64,000 nucleotides of DNA from an uncultured Acetatifactor sp. GTDB lineage: Bacteria > Bacillota > Clostridia > Lachnospirales > Lachnospiraceae. Every line of letters begins with the position of its first letter. Position 1 is the first letter of the stretch. Below, one piece after another: positions 41,673 to 49,748 of this stretch. The notes under the pieces are model-generated. The model did no database searches, was not told where the DNA came from, and saw only the letters and a list, made by a program, of their open reading frames with translations. Position numbers and translations under genes: made by a program. The DNA is taken from assembly GCA_947629645.1 (NCBI GenBank), contig CANREV010000014.1:1-64000 (forward strand), read 5' to 3'.

Positions 41673-42596
41673 TTACTCTCCGGACGCTCCTTTCTTCAGA
41701 ATCTTATTCAATACGATATTGATCAGCATAATAAATACAAATAACACCAGACCTATGGTAAACAACATCTGCCTGTGGGTTCCCTGGGAATAGCCCATCT
41801 CGCTGACGATAGCTGTGGTCAGAAAACGCACGGAATTGAAAGGCAGGGGCGCGTTGACGCTGCTGCCCGACACCAGCGTGATGGCCATGGCTTCGCCGAT
41901 GGCCCTCCCCACTCCCAACACGATGGCAGCCGCTATTCCGGACTTTGCCGCCGGAAGTACGGATCTGAAAACAGTCTGCACATGAGAGGCGCCCAGGGCC
42001 AGTGAGGCGGACCTGATACCGGAGGGAACCGCCCTGATAGCGGTCTCGCTGATATTGATGACCGTTGGAAGGATCATGATAGCCAGCACGAACACCGCGG
42101 AGAGCAGATTGGATCCTCCCGTGAACTGGTGCGTTTCGGAATCTTTAAAAAGCGCCAGCTCCAGCCGGTACATCAGAGGATTCACCAGATAAATTCCCAA
42201 AAGTCCGTATACCACCGAGGGAATTCCCGCCAGCAGTTCTATGGCTGGCCGCACCATCGCCGCAACTTTTTTATCGGCCATTTCCGCCAGAAAAACGGCG
42301 GTCAGAAGTCCCACCGGAACACCGATCAGTATGGCCATCGCAGTACCTGTGACAGAGGTCAGGATGACGTACAGGATCCCGTATTTCGGCTCTGTGGCCG
42401 TAGGCGCCCAGACCGTACCGAACAGAATCTCTTTCAGCCCCACCTTGACAGCCGCCGGCGTTCCGCTGATAATCATGTATAAGGTAATGGAAAGCACAGC
42501 CAGTACGGCAAAGAAGGCACAAACGGTAAATATCGTCTGTGCCGCTCTTTCCACCACCGCTTTCTTTTTACGATTCCCTATTAACAATTTTTTCAA
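41673..42596 (-). CDS. pstC: Phosphate ABC transporter permease PstC
   Basis: 307 aa, about six membrane segments; GIPSVVYGLLGIYLVNPLM and SETAIRAVPSGIRSASLALGASHVQTVFRSVLPAAKSGI are the permease hallmarks. It begins 6 nt after the pstS stop. Standard size for Gram-positive PstC. Confidence 0.94.
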   Translation of the reverse strand: MKKLLIGNRKKKAVVERAAQTIFTVCAFFAVLAVLSITLYMIISGTPAAVKVGLKEILFGTVWAPTATEPKYGILYVILTSVTGTAMAILIGVPVGLLTAVFLAEMADKKVAAMVRPAIELLAGIPSVVYGLLGIYLVNPLMYRLELALFKDSETHQFTGGSNLLSAVFVLAIMILPTVINISETAIRAVPSGIRSASLALGASHVQTVFRSVLPAAKSGIAAAIVLGVGRAIGEAMAITLVSGSSVNAPLPFNSVRFLTTAIVSEMGYSQGTHRQMLFTIGLVLFVFIMLINIVLNKILKKGASGE

Positions 42597-42602
42597 CCTT
42601 CC

Positions 42603-43535
42603 CTATTTAACCGTGATCAGACCAACCTGCGATGCGATTTCCTGTCCTTCTTCCCCGTACACATAGTCAAACCATATCTGAACCAGCCTGCTCTGTTCGG
42701 AAATTTCTCCCTTAGTGGCCATCACGAAAGGTCTGCTTAAGAAATAGCTGCCTGCCTTGATATTATCCGCGGTAGCCTCCACCCCTTCCAAAGACAGAGC
42801 GGTCACGGAGTCGTCCACCACGTCCAGAGAAACATAACCGATGGCGCCCGGCGTTGACGCCACCTTTGCCATCACCGCTCCGGTGCTGTCCAGTTCATTG
42901 GCGTAAGCACAGCCATCTTCCACTCCCAGGATTTCCTCAAAAGCGCCCCTTGTACCGGATCCGGCCTCGCGTCCAATCACGATAACAGGGGTATCCGATC
43001 CCCCCAATTCAGACCAGTTTTTCACTTTTCCCGTGTAAATATCGATAAGCTGCTGCCTGGTCAGATCCGTCACTGTATTGGCAGGGTCAACGCACACCGC
43101 AATCCCATCGATGGCTACAATATTTTCCACCACTCCTTTTTCCTTTTCCTCGTCTTTTAAGTTTCTGGAAGAATTTCCGATATCCGCGCTGCCTGCCGCT
43201 ACCGCTTCAATGCCTGCGCCTGATCCTACAAATTCAGCGGTCACATTGACATTGGGATATTTCTCCCGAAAGCTCTCCATCAAAGCGTTTGCGTACTTCT
43301 CCATGGATGTGGAACCGACCATCTGGATGGAACCTGACAGGTCCTCAGTCTGGCTGGAAGCCTGTGCGCCCTGTGAGGCCTGTGCGTCCTGCTGAGCGCC
43401 GGATGCCTGAGAACTCTGGGCAGCGGAAGATGCCGGACTGCTCCCCGCGCTCCCTGTGCCGCATCCTGCAAGACATGATACGGCAAATACCGCCGCTGCC
43501 ATCCAGGCAAATCCTTTTCCCGATTTTCTTTTCAT
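42603..43535 (-). CDS. pstS: Phosphate-binding lipoprotein PstS
   Basis: 310 aa, extracytoplasmic phosphate receptor. Signal peptide with lipobox LAGC (Cys25), a Ser/Gln/Ala linker, then the binding domain: GSIQMVGSTSMEKYANAL, EFVGSGAGIEAVAAGSADIGNSSR, and REAGSGTRGAFEEILG, all of which supply phosphate ligands in the family. ATG 43535 follows GGAGG; an upstream TTG is the ribosome binding site region. First gene of the pst operon, behind a Pho box. Confidence 0.96.
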   Translation of the reverse strand: MKRKSGKGFAWMAAAVFAVSCLAGCGTGSAGSSPASSAAQSSQASGAQQDAQASQGAQASSQTEDLSGSIQMVGSTSMEKYANALMESFREKYPNVNVTAEFVGSGAGIEAVAAGSADIGNSSRNLKDEEKEKGVVENIVAIDGIAVCVDPANTVTDLTRQQLIDIYTGKVKNWSELGGSDTPVIVIGREAGSGTRGAFEEILGVEDGCAYANELDSTGAVMAKVASTPGAIGYVSLDVVDDSVTALSLEGVEATADNIKAGSYFLSRPFVMATKGEISEQSRLVQIWFDYVYGEEGQEIASQVGLITVK

Positions 43536-43608
43536 AATACTTTCCTCCAATCTCTTATTGTTTATGATGCTATCTTAACAGGAAAGAAAAGGGGAAAATA
43601 TCATGGTT

Positions 43609-43636
43609 ATGTAATTTTCTGTAATTTGTATGTAAA
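43609..43636 (-). promoter_or_regulatory. pstS: Pho box upstream of pstS
   Basis: Plus-strand TGTAAT at 43610 and 43620 and TGTAAA at 43631: three half sites spaced 10 and 11 bp, reading TTACA on the coding strand. They end 74 bp before the pstS ATG, where a PhoP site would be expected. Confidence 0.7.
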
Positions 43637-43654
43637 ATAATGAGACATAAAAAT

Positions 43655-43700
43655 AAAACGCCTTTGCACAGTTTTTTATATACTATGCAAAAAGCGTTTT
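43655..43700 (-). terminator. Terminator of the 43730-44395 gene
   Basis: Stem AAAACGC-TTTGCA / TGCAAA-GCGTTTT with an unpaired base on each side, loop 17 nt, with ATTTTTAT after it on the minus strand; 30 nt past the stop codon. It insulates the pst promoter. Confidence 0.8.
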
Positions 43701-43729
43701 TTTGACACTGGGAAATGAGCGGCCTTCCC

Positions 43730-44395
43730 TCATTTCCCCTTCACGCCCAGAAGGCGGTTTGCAACATCCATACAGAACAGATAAACTAACAGGGCTCCCA
43801 GCCAATATCCGCCGATGACGATAATCTTATCCGGATGAACCATGTAGGTATACTGGGAAACGGATTGCGCGCTTTCGCCAATCTGCTCCTCCTGAACCAA
43901 AAACAGCTCATTTTCCGGCGCCTGATCTTCCTCATGGTTCGTATACATGATCTGAAAATCCGTGTCAGCGCCTGCAGGTCCCGTCAGTACCCAGTAATAT
44001 TTCTGTCCCGTCTTTACTTTCTGATTTACCGCAACGCTATAGTAGCGGCTGCTCTCCATCTGATCCAGCGGAATCTTTTGGGAAAAGATCTCCTTTCCGG
44101 ACTCCTCGCAGAGAACAAACCCGATCTCTGCCCCTTCCGGATATTCCCCGTTAAACACAGCGGCAAACATGATTTCGCCAAGACGGGTATTCTGCGGAAT
44201 GAAATACTGCGCCGCCGCAGCGTCCTTCGTCAATATGTCCGTAAGTTCGTAATGTCCGCTGTATGTTTCGCTGGTATAAAAATCATGAGCCAGATATCCC
44301 GGCCATGCCCAAAAGACGAACCCGCACAGCAAGACTGTCAACAGGCACCGGACAGCCCACAGCGTTTGCTTTTTCCTTTTCTCATTCATACGCAT
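43730..44395 (-). CDS. Two-TM membrane protein with extracellular domain, unknown function
   Basis: 221 aa: N-terminal TM (about 13-32), an extracellular domain (about 33-190) and a C-terminal TM (IIVIGGYWLGALLVYLFCMDV, about 191-211). The extracellular part has a beta-rich pattern (ELTDILTKDAAAAQYFIPQNTRLGEI ... VLCEESGKEIFSQKIPL ... KTGQKYYWVLTG) resembling carbohydrate-binding-type sandwich domains found in envelope polysaccharide loci. That is a pattern impression only. Divergent from a GT39-like glycosyltransferase gene, so a shared surface-glycan role is possible. Confidence 0.7.
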   Translation of the reverse strand: MRMNEKRKKQTLWAVRCLLTVLLCGFVFWAWPGYLAHDFYTSETYSGHYELTDILTKDAAAAQYFIPQNTRLGEIMFAAVFNGEYPEGAEIGFVLCEESGKEIFSQKIPLDQMESSRYYSVAVNQKVKTGQKYYWVLTGPAGADTDFQIMYTNHEEDQAPENELFLVQEEQIGESAQSVSQYTYMVHPDKIIVIGGYWLGALLVYLFCMDVANRLLGVKGK

Positions 44396-44466
44396 ATCCT
44401 TTCAGATTGCCGCAGCTGTCTTCTGTACTCCTGCCGTTTCAGATGCCGCGTTCCTTTCCGTTTTCT

Positions 44467-44494
44467 ATTATAGCCGTTTCCCCTGCAAAAGCAA
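44467..44494 (-). promoter_or_regulatory. Promoter for the 43730-44395 gene; 365-bp divergent region
   Basis: Minus strand -35 TTGCTT (44494-44489), 16-bp spacer, perfect -10 TATAAT (44472-44467). The rest of the divergent gap 44396-44760 has only a weak plus-strand candidate for the glycosyltransferase (TTGGAC near 44666, TATGAT near 44691) and GC-rich short palindromes with no clear function. Confidence 0.55.
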
Positions 44495-44760
44495 GCGTTT
44501 CCTAGGTTCTTACCCCAAAAGAAATGCGTTTTGGCGCCGTAAAAGCGCGGCTTTGCGAATGGCGCGGGCCGGACTGCTGCCATTTTGCAGCGATCCGACC
44601 AGCCGCCTGCAAAACGCGAAGCGGACGAAAAAATGATACGGGATACAGGAAAGTATATGAAATCATTGGACATATTTACCCTGCGTATGTTATGATGTTG
44701 TGGTCAAAAGATCAGCGATGCAATTCGCCATTTACATTTATCACAAAATCGGAGATCAAA

Positions 44761-46359
44761 ATGAAAAAAGCTTTGGATATTTTTCATAAATACTATTTTC
44801 CCGCCGGACTGGCCGCGGCGTTTTGTCTGGCGCTTTTACTGCGTATCGTCAGTCTTTCATCTCTTCCGAATTTTCTTCACGCAGACGAAGCCGCGCTTGG
44901 ATACAACGCCTGGTGTCTGGCTCATTTCGGCGTTGACAGATACCTGAATGAAATGCCCATATATCCCCAGAATTACTACGGCGGCCAAAGTCCTTTATAC
45001 ACTTACCTTACAGCGCTTTTGATCCGGATTGGGGGGGGCGGCGAGTTGTCTCTGTTTCTGGAAAGACTGCCCAGCCTGATTTTTAATATGCTGGGACTGG
45101 TCTTTAGTGTTAAAACCGTACACCTGATTTTTCACGACAAAAGGCTGACACTCGCCTGCTCTTTCCTGACGGCGGTTCTTCCCTATCTCATTATGCAGGG
45201 ACGGGTAGGCCTGGACTGCAATCTGATGTTCGGCTGCTGCTCCATGGCTGTGTATCTGACTGCAAAATACATCTCTACCCGGAAGACATCTTATTTATGC
45301 CTCTGCGGCGCCGCCTATGGACTTGTGATGTACTCGTACGCGATGAGTTACCTCTTCGTACCGCTGTGCCTGATCTTACTGGCCCTTTATATGCTTTACG
45401 TCAGGAAAATCAACCTTCCGAAAACTTTGTTGTGGGCTCTCATCGTGTGCATCGCCAGTCTCCCCATATTGTTATTCATCTTCTGCCTGCTTTTTAAAAC
45501 AGAACCTTTTCAGTTTCTCTGTTTTCATATTTACCCTGTCGCTTCCAGCCGTATGACAGAAATAGATATTCAGGGCTTTTTTCCAAAAATAGGGGACGCT
45601 GTAAAAACGACTTTAACCTATGACAGCCTGATCGTAAATTCCATACCCAAATACGGCACATTATACTATCTGTCCCTGCCTTTTATCGTGGCAGGGTTCT
45701 TGGTGTCCGCTTACCATTTTGCCGTATCAATCAGAAAAAGGAGCTTTCATTACTCCGCTCTCTTCTTCCTTTACTATATCGCCTGTCTGATCACAATGGG
45801 ATTTGTGGGCGTTAACGTATATCGCGCAAACTTCTTTTTTGTGGCGTACATCTACTTTCTCATTCTCGGGCTCCGCTCTGTCTGCCTGTTTATGCAGTCT
45901 TACCGCCGTCTCTTTATCGCCGCCCTGACCGGCGGATACGTATTGTGGGCTTTATCTTTTATCCGCTTCTACTTTAAAGTCTACGCGCTGGTGGTGAACA
46001 CTGCCATGTACTTAAACCCCTATTATTTTGCCCCGCCGCTGGAGGCTGTGCGCTTCGCGGAAACGCAGCTGCACTCCGATCTGATTTACGTTGATTCGGA
46101 ACTTCAGGAAACGCTGCTGTTCTGCGACCCTGTCTCGCCTTATGAATGGGCGGAAAGCCAAAAAGAAGACGATACCGGCTACGGTTATGGCCATTATCGG
46201 TTCAACGTGAATTTTGAAACGCCCATCTCCCCTGACAACGCCTATATCGCTCTGAAAGAAAACATTGAGTTTATCACGGAGATCAACAAGTTTGACATGC
46301 CTCACGAAACCCTTGATTACGGATATTACTACCTGTTCTATTTTACCGGTCAGCGGTAA
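44761..46359 (+). CDS. GT39/ArnT-like membrane glycosyltransferase
   Basis: 532-aa polytopic protein with about 10-12 membrane segments, using a lipid-phosphate sugar donor outside the membrane if it follows its family. The first loop has the Asp42-Glu43 pair in LPNFLHADEAALGYNAW, matching the catalytic acidic residues of PMT/ArnT enzymes, and YGGQSPLYTYLTALLIRI follows as in that family. A C-terminal soluble tail (about 430-532) has no known motif. Start at ATG 44761 with GGAG 6-7 nt upstream; the longer open frame to 44524 has no support. Acceptor unknown; perhaps a surface polymer or protein. Confidence 0.8.
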   Translation: MKKALDIFHKYYFPAGLAAAFCLALLLRIVSLSSLPNFLHADEAALGYNAWCLAHFGVDRYLNEMPIYPQNYYGGQSPLYTYLTALLIRIGGGGELSLFLERLPSLIFNMLGLVFSVKTVHLIFHDKRLTLACSFLTAVLPYLIMQGRVGLDCNLMFGCCSMAVYLTAKYISTRKTSYLCLCGAAYGLVMYSYAMSYLFVPLCLILLALYMLYVRKINLPKTLLWALIVCIASLPILLFIFCLLFKTEPFQFLCFHIYPVASSRMTEIDIQGFFPKIGDAVKTTLTYDSLIVNSIPKYGTLYYLSLPFIVAGFLVSAYHFAVSIRKRSFHYSALFFLYYIACLITMGFVGVNVYRANFFFVAYIYFLILGLRSVCLFMQSYRRLFIAALTGGYVLWALSFIRFYFKVYALVVNTAMYLNPYYFAPPLEAVRFAETQLHSDLIYVDSELQETLLFCDPVSPYEWAESQKEDDTGYGYGHYRFNVNFETPISPDNAYIALKENIEFITEINKFDMPHETLDYGYYYLFYFTGQR

Positions 46360-46376
46360 TCAGGCTCCCGCCTGAT
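46359..46376. other. Short hairpin between convergent genes
   Basis: ATCAGGC-tccc-GCCTGAT, perfect 7-bp stem, at the end of the glycosyltransferase gene. No T-run on either side, so at best a weak bidirectional terminator. Confidence 0.4.
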
Positions 46377-46399
46377 CCCGCTGTCTCATTTCCATTGGT

Positions 46400-46933
46400 T
46401 CAGTCGGTTTTCACCGTCTCCAAAATACCATCCGCAATAGCCTGAGCCACCTCGTCAAAGCGCTCGTCAAAGAGGTTGTTATCATCATCCGTATTGATAA
46501 ATCCCACCTCCACCAGCACGGCCGGCATTTCAGTCCTGTTCAATACCACCAAATTTTTTTGTTCATTGATGCCCTGATCTTCAAATCCTATTTCGACCAG
46601 ACGCGCGTTGATATTACCTGCCAGACGCGCCGCCTCGCCGTATCTGTCATAGACCAGCGTTTCTATCCCCGTATACTGATTGGGATAGGGGCTGGCATTT
46701 CGATGTATCGACACAAAATAATCTGCGCCCACCGCATTTCCTTCAACGGCTTTCTGATAGGGAGATTCATACATATCTGAAACCCTGGTATAATAGACAT
46801 TTACGCCGTTTTGTTCCAGAATACGCCCTACCGCCAAAGTAAGCGCCAAAGCATCGTCTTTTTCCCGTCTTCCGTTGTATACAGCTCCCGGATTATTCCC
46901 CCCATGACCGGCATCCAACACTACCAAAGCCAT
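46400..46933 (-). CDS. N-acetylmuramoyl-L-alanine amidase (Amidase_3)
   Basis: 177 aa, zinc amidase that cuts the bond between MurNAc and the stem peptide. Zinc and catalytic residues: His10 (LDAGHGGNN), Glu24 (RREKDDAL), His77 (VSIHRNAS), and Glu142 (VLVEVGFI). No signal peptide and no cell-wall-binding repeats, so it is a bare catalytic domain; it may be exported otherwise, released by lysis, or act inside a mother cell. Start at ATG 46933, preceded by GGGGGG 6 nt away, which sits in a hairpin (46937-46977). It follows the coiled-coil gene by 56 nt. Confidence 0.88.
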   Translation of the reverse strand: MALVVLDAGHGGNNPGAVYNGRREKDDALALTLAVGRILEQNGVNVYYTRVSDMYESPYQKAVEGNAVGADYFVSIHRNASPYPNQYTGIETLVYDRYGEAARLAGNINARLVEIGFEDQGINEQKNLVVLNRTEMPAVLVEVGFINTDDDNNLFDERFDEVAQAIADGILETVKTD

Positions 46934-46936
46934 AAA

Positions 46937-46977
46937 ATACCCCCCGCACACCTTTCTATAAGATATGCGGAGGGTAT
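46937..46977 (-). promoter_or_regulatory. Hairpin covering the amidase ribosome binding site
   Basis: Arms ATACCCCCCGCA and TGCGGAGGGTAT (46937-46948 and 46966-46977) pair over 12 bp with one G-U in the minus-strand RNA, loop 17 nt. The 3' arm contains the GGGGGG that precedes the amidase start, so folding would hide it. TTTT follows, so it may also act as a weak terminator after the coiled-coil gene. Confidence 0.65.
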
Positions 46978-46989
46978 GTATGCTGTTAC

Positions 46990-47895
46990 TCAAAGATTTT
47001 TGTCCACCACGGCACCTTTAATGTCTTCCTCTAACAGTTTCATCTTTTGCAGAATATCCTGAACTTCCTGCTGCACATCTGACTGCATCTGGTCGTAGGT
47101 GATCATTTCATCAACAGGTATATTCTCTAATATTTCTTCCTGCTCCCTGCGGTTCTGCCGCTGCTCTTTTATCTGATCTTTTATCTGATCTTCCTGTTCT
47201 TCAAGATGCTCTTTTTGTTCCTCGATGCGCTCTTCCTGCTGATCTTTCTCCTCCTTGAGTTTGTCCGCCTTCTCTTCTCTCTCCTCGGCTTCCTCCTCAA
47301 TATGATCCATGCCGCCCTCTACAGCCATGCCAACGATCTCATCTCCGGCGGCATCCTTGATCTGCTGAGCCTGCTCCTGGGCGTCCGTCATCGTGTGATG
47401 TTTCAGGCTTTCAATCTTGACGCCATAGATGGAACGTCCCAGCCCCTTGATCTGGTCTTCCGTCTGATGCAGTTCCGAATTGCGTATTTTTAACTCTTTT
47501 TGAAGGTCATCCTTCTCCGCTGCATAGTCCTCTTCGCTGATCTCGCCCGCTTCATAGGCCTTCTCCAGATCTTCTCCCCTGGACTCCACGTTTGCGATCT
47601 CATCCTGAAGCCTCTTGTGATCCGTTTTCAGATCTTCTATCTGTTGGCGCATATTGTCTATCTGATCTGATAAGGCTTTATCTCCTGCGAACGCATCGCC
47701 GATCACTTTCATCGCCTGTTCCTGCGCTTCTTTCTTCTTCTTTTCGATCCGCTCCTGAAGAGAATCTCCCTGAACGTTCAGCGTTCCCGCAAATACAGTC
47801 TTTCTGTCAATCTGTTTCTTTTCCGTCCCATCCGTGGTCGGGCTGCTTTGGGAAAGATCTCCCGCAAACAGGGTAATGTTGCCATCTACCTTCAT
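46990..47895 (-). CDS. Coiled-coil protein of unknown function
   Basis: 301 aa, very rich in Glu, Lys and Gln, no signal peptide or membrane segment. The N-terminal ~75 residues hold three related short motifs, LFAGDLS, VFAGTLN and AFAGDKA. Residues about 78-150 and 200-260 are strong coiled coils (EEKDQQEERIEEQKEHLEEQ), separated by KHHTMTDAQEQAQQIKD. Upstream of the amidase on the same strand. I recognise this as a type of protein seen in Lachnospiraceae, but no function is known to me. Confidence 0.8.
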   Translation of the reverse strand: MKVDGNITLFAGDLSQSSPTTDGTEKKQIDRKTVFAGTLNVQGDSLQERIEKKKKEAQEQAMKVIGDAFAGDKALSDQIDNMRQQIEDLKTDHKRLQDEIANVESRGEDLEKAYEAGEISEEDYAAEKDDLQKELKIRNSELHQTEDQIKGLGRSIYGVKIESLKHHTMTDAQEQAQQIKDAAGDEIVGMAVEGGMDHIEEEAEEREEKADKLKEEKDQQEERIEEQKEHLEEQEDQIKDQIKEQRQNRREQEEILENIPVDEMITYDQMQSDVQQEVQDILQKMKLLEEDIKGAVVDKNL

Positions 47896-47983
47896 CTTGT
47901 CTACCTCCTTGTAACATCAAAAGATCGAACAATATCTCTTATAATTTATCGGATCGGAAAGAAGAAATATTAACCTTTCCATG

Positions 47984-49747
47984 CTATCCTGCAAATTGTG
48001 AATTGTAGAGGTCGGCGTAGAAGCCTTTTTGGGAAAGCAGCGTCTGGTGATCGCCTTGCTCTATAATATTTCCGTCTTTCATGACAAGAATGATGTCCGC
48101 TTCCCGAATGGTGGAAAGACGATGCGCCACAATGAAGCTGGTGCGCCCTTCCATCATCTTGGCAAAAGCTTTCTGAATGTGAATCTCAGTTCTGGTATCT
48201 ATAGAGGAAGTTGCCTCGTCCAGAATCAGCATGGGTGGCAGGCAAAGCATCACTCTTGCAATGCAGAGGAGCTGTTTCTGTCCTTGGGACAGGCTGCCGC
48301 CGTCTTCCGTGATCCATGTATCGTATCCCTTAGGAAGGCGTTTGATAAAACTGTGGGCATGGGATGCTTTCGCAGCCTCAATGACCTCTGCTTCCGCAGC
48401 GTCTGGTTTTCCCATCTTGATATTGTCCCGGATCGTTCCTTCTCTCAGCCATGTTTCCTGAAGCACCATGCCGTAACTGGTGCGCAGGCTTCCTCTGGCA
48501 ATCTCACGGATATCCGTCCCTTCCACCCTGATCTGTCCACTGTCCACATCATAAAACCGCATCAGAAGATTGATCACCGTAGTTTTACCGCATCCGGTGG
48601 GACCCACAATGGCCACTCTCTGACCCGGCCTGACGCTCAGGTTAAAATCTTCTATCAGTTTTTTATCAGGCGTATAACTGAAAAAAACATTTTCCAGTTC
48701 CACATTTCCCTGAACCTTGGACAATACTCTTGCATCGGGGCTATCCGGCACTTGCGCCTCTTCCCCGATCAGCTCGAAAATACGGGCAGCACAGGTCAGG
48801 GCATTCTGGAGCTCTGTGACAACGCCGGAGATTTCGTTAAAGGGCTTGGTATACTGGTTTGCATAGCTTAAAAAACAGGAGAGCTGTCCCACGCTGATAC
48901 CTCCCCGTATCGCCGCAAAGGCGCCGAAGATCCCCACCCCGGCATATACCAGGCTGTTGACAAAACGGGTTGCAGGATTCGTGATGGAAGAGAAAAAAAT
49001 AGCCTTCAGAGAGCACTTCTGAAGTCTTGCGTTAATCTCCCGAAACTGCTCCTTTACAGCCTCTTCCCGCGAAAAGGTCCTGACCACTTTCTGATTGCCC
49101 ACCATCTCTTCGATCAGGGAAGTCTGCTCGCCTCTTGTCTCAGACTGTTCCTTAAACATATGATATGTCTTTGTCGCAATAAATCTGGCCACCAGGAAAG
49201 ATACCGGCGTAATACACACTACCACAATTGTGATCGGCACATTGGTAACAAGCATGAAACCCAGTGTGCCAAAGATAGTCAACACGCCGGTAAACAGCTG
49301 GGTAAAACCCATCAGCAAACCGTCTGAAAAAGTATCCACATCCGCGATCACTCTGCTCACTATATCCCCATAAGCATGTGAATCCAGATATTTTAAGGGC
49401 AGCTGCTCCAGCTTGTGGAACGCATCTTCACGGATATCTTTCACCACATGATATGTGATCTTATTATTGCAGGTGCTCATCACCCACTGGGCAGCCGCTG
49501 TAACCGCAACCGCTGCGGCGATCTTTATCAGAATTGCAGACACGCCCTGAAAATCCACGCTGCCCTTTCCCAAAATCAGGTCAACAGCCTGCCCTGTCAA
49601 AATGGGAATGTAAAGAGTAAGAATTACCGTGACTGCCGCCAAAAAGAGGGTTGCCCCCACCAGCAGCCAATATCTGCGCAGATACTCCATCACCTGTTTC
49701 AAAGTCTTTATCTGCGCTGATTTTCCGCCATTTTGTGATCCTGCCAT
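47984..49747 (-). CDS. ABC exporter half-transporter, second subunit
   Basis: 587 aa: six-TM exporter domain (about 35-320) fused to an ATPase domain. Walker A GPTGCGKTT, Walker B MLILDEATSSID with the catalytic Glu, H-loop VAHRLSTI, but the signature is LSQGQKQ, not LSGGQ. Paired with 49749-51503, which has the opposite defect, it gives an asymmetric heterodimer with one active ATP site, like BmrCD or TM287/288. Drug or lipid export is likely; substrate unknown. ATG at 49747 is 1 nt after the partner's TGA; the longer frame upstream lies in the partner. Confidence 0.92.
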   Translation of the reverse strand: MAGSQNGGKSAQIKTLKQVMEYLRRYWLLVGATLFLAAVTVILTLYIPILTGQAVDLILGKGSVDFQGVSAILIKIAAAVAVTAAAQWVMSTCNNKITYHVVKDIREDAFHKLEQLPLKYLDSHAYGDIVSRVIADVDTFSDGLLMGFTQLFTGVLTIFGTLGFMLVTNVPITIVVVCITPVSFLVARFIATKTYHMFKEQSETRGEQTSLIEEMVGNQKVVRTFSREEAVKEQFREINARLQKCSLKAIFFSSITNPATRFVNSLVYAGVGIFGAFAAIRGGISVGQLSCFLSYANQYTKPFNEISGVVTELQNALTCAARIFELIGEEAQVPDSPDARVLSKVQGNVELENVFFSYTPDKKLIEDFNLSVRPGQRVAIVGPTGCGKTTVINLLMRFYDVDSGQIRVEGTDIREIARGSLRTSYGMVLQETWLREGTIRDNIKMGKPDAAEAEVIEAAKASHAHSFIKRLPKGYDTWITEDGGSLSQGQKQLLCIARVMLCLPPMLILDEATSSIDTRTEIHIQKAFAKMMEGRTSFIVAHRLSTIREADIILVMKDGNIIEQGDHQTLLSQKGFYADLYNSQFAG

Positions 49748-49748
49748 C

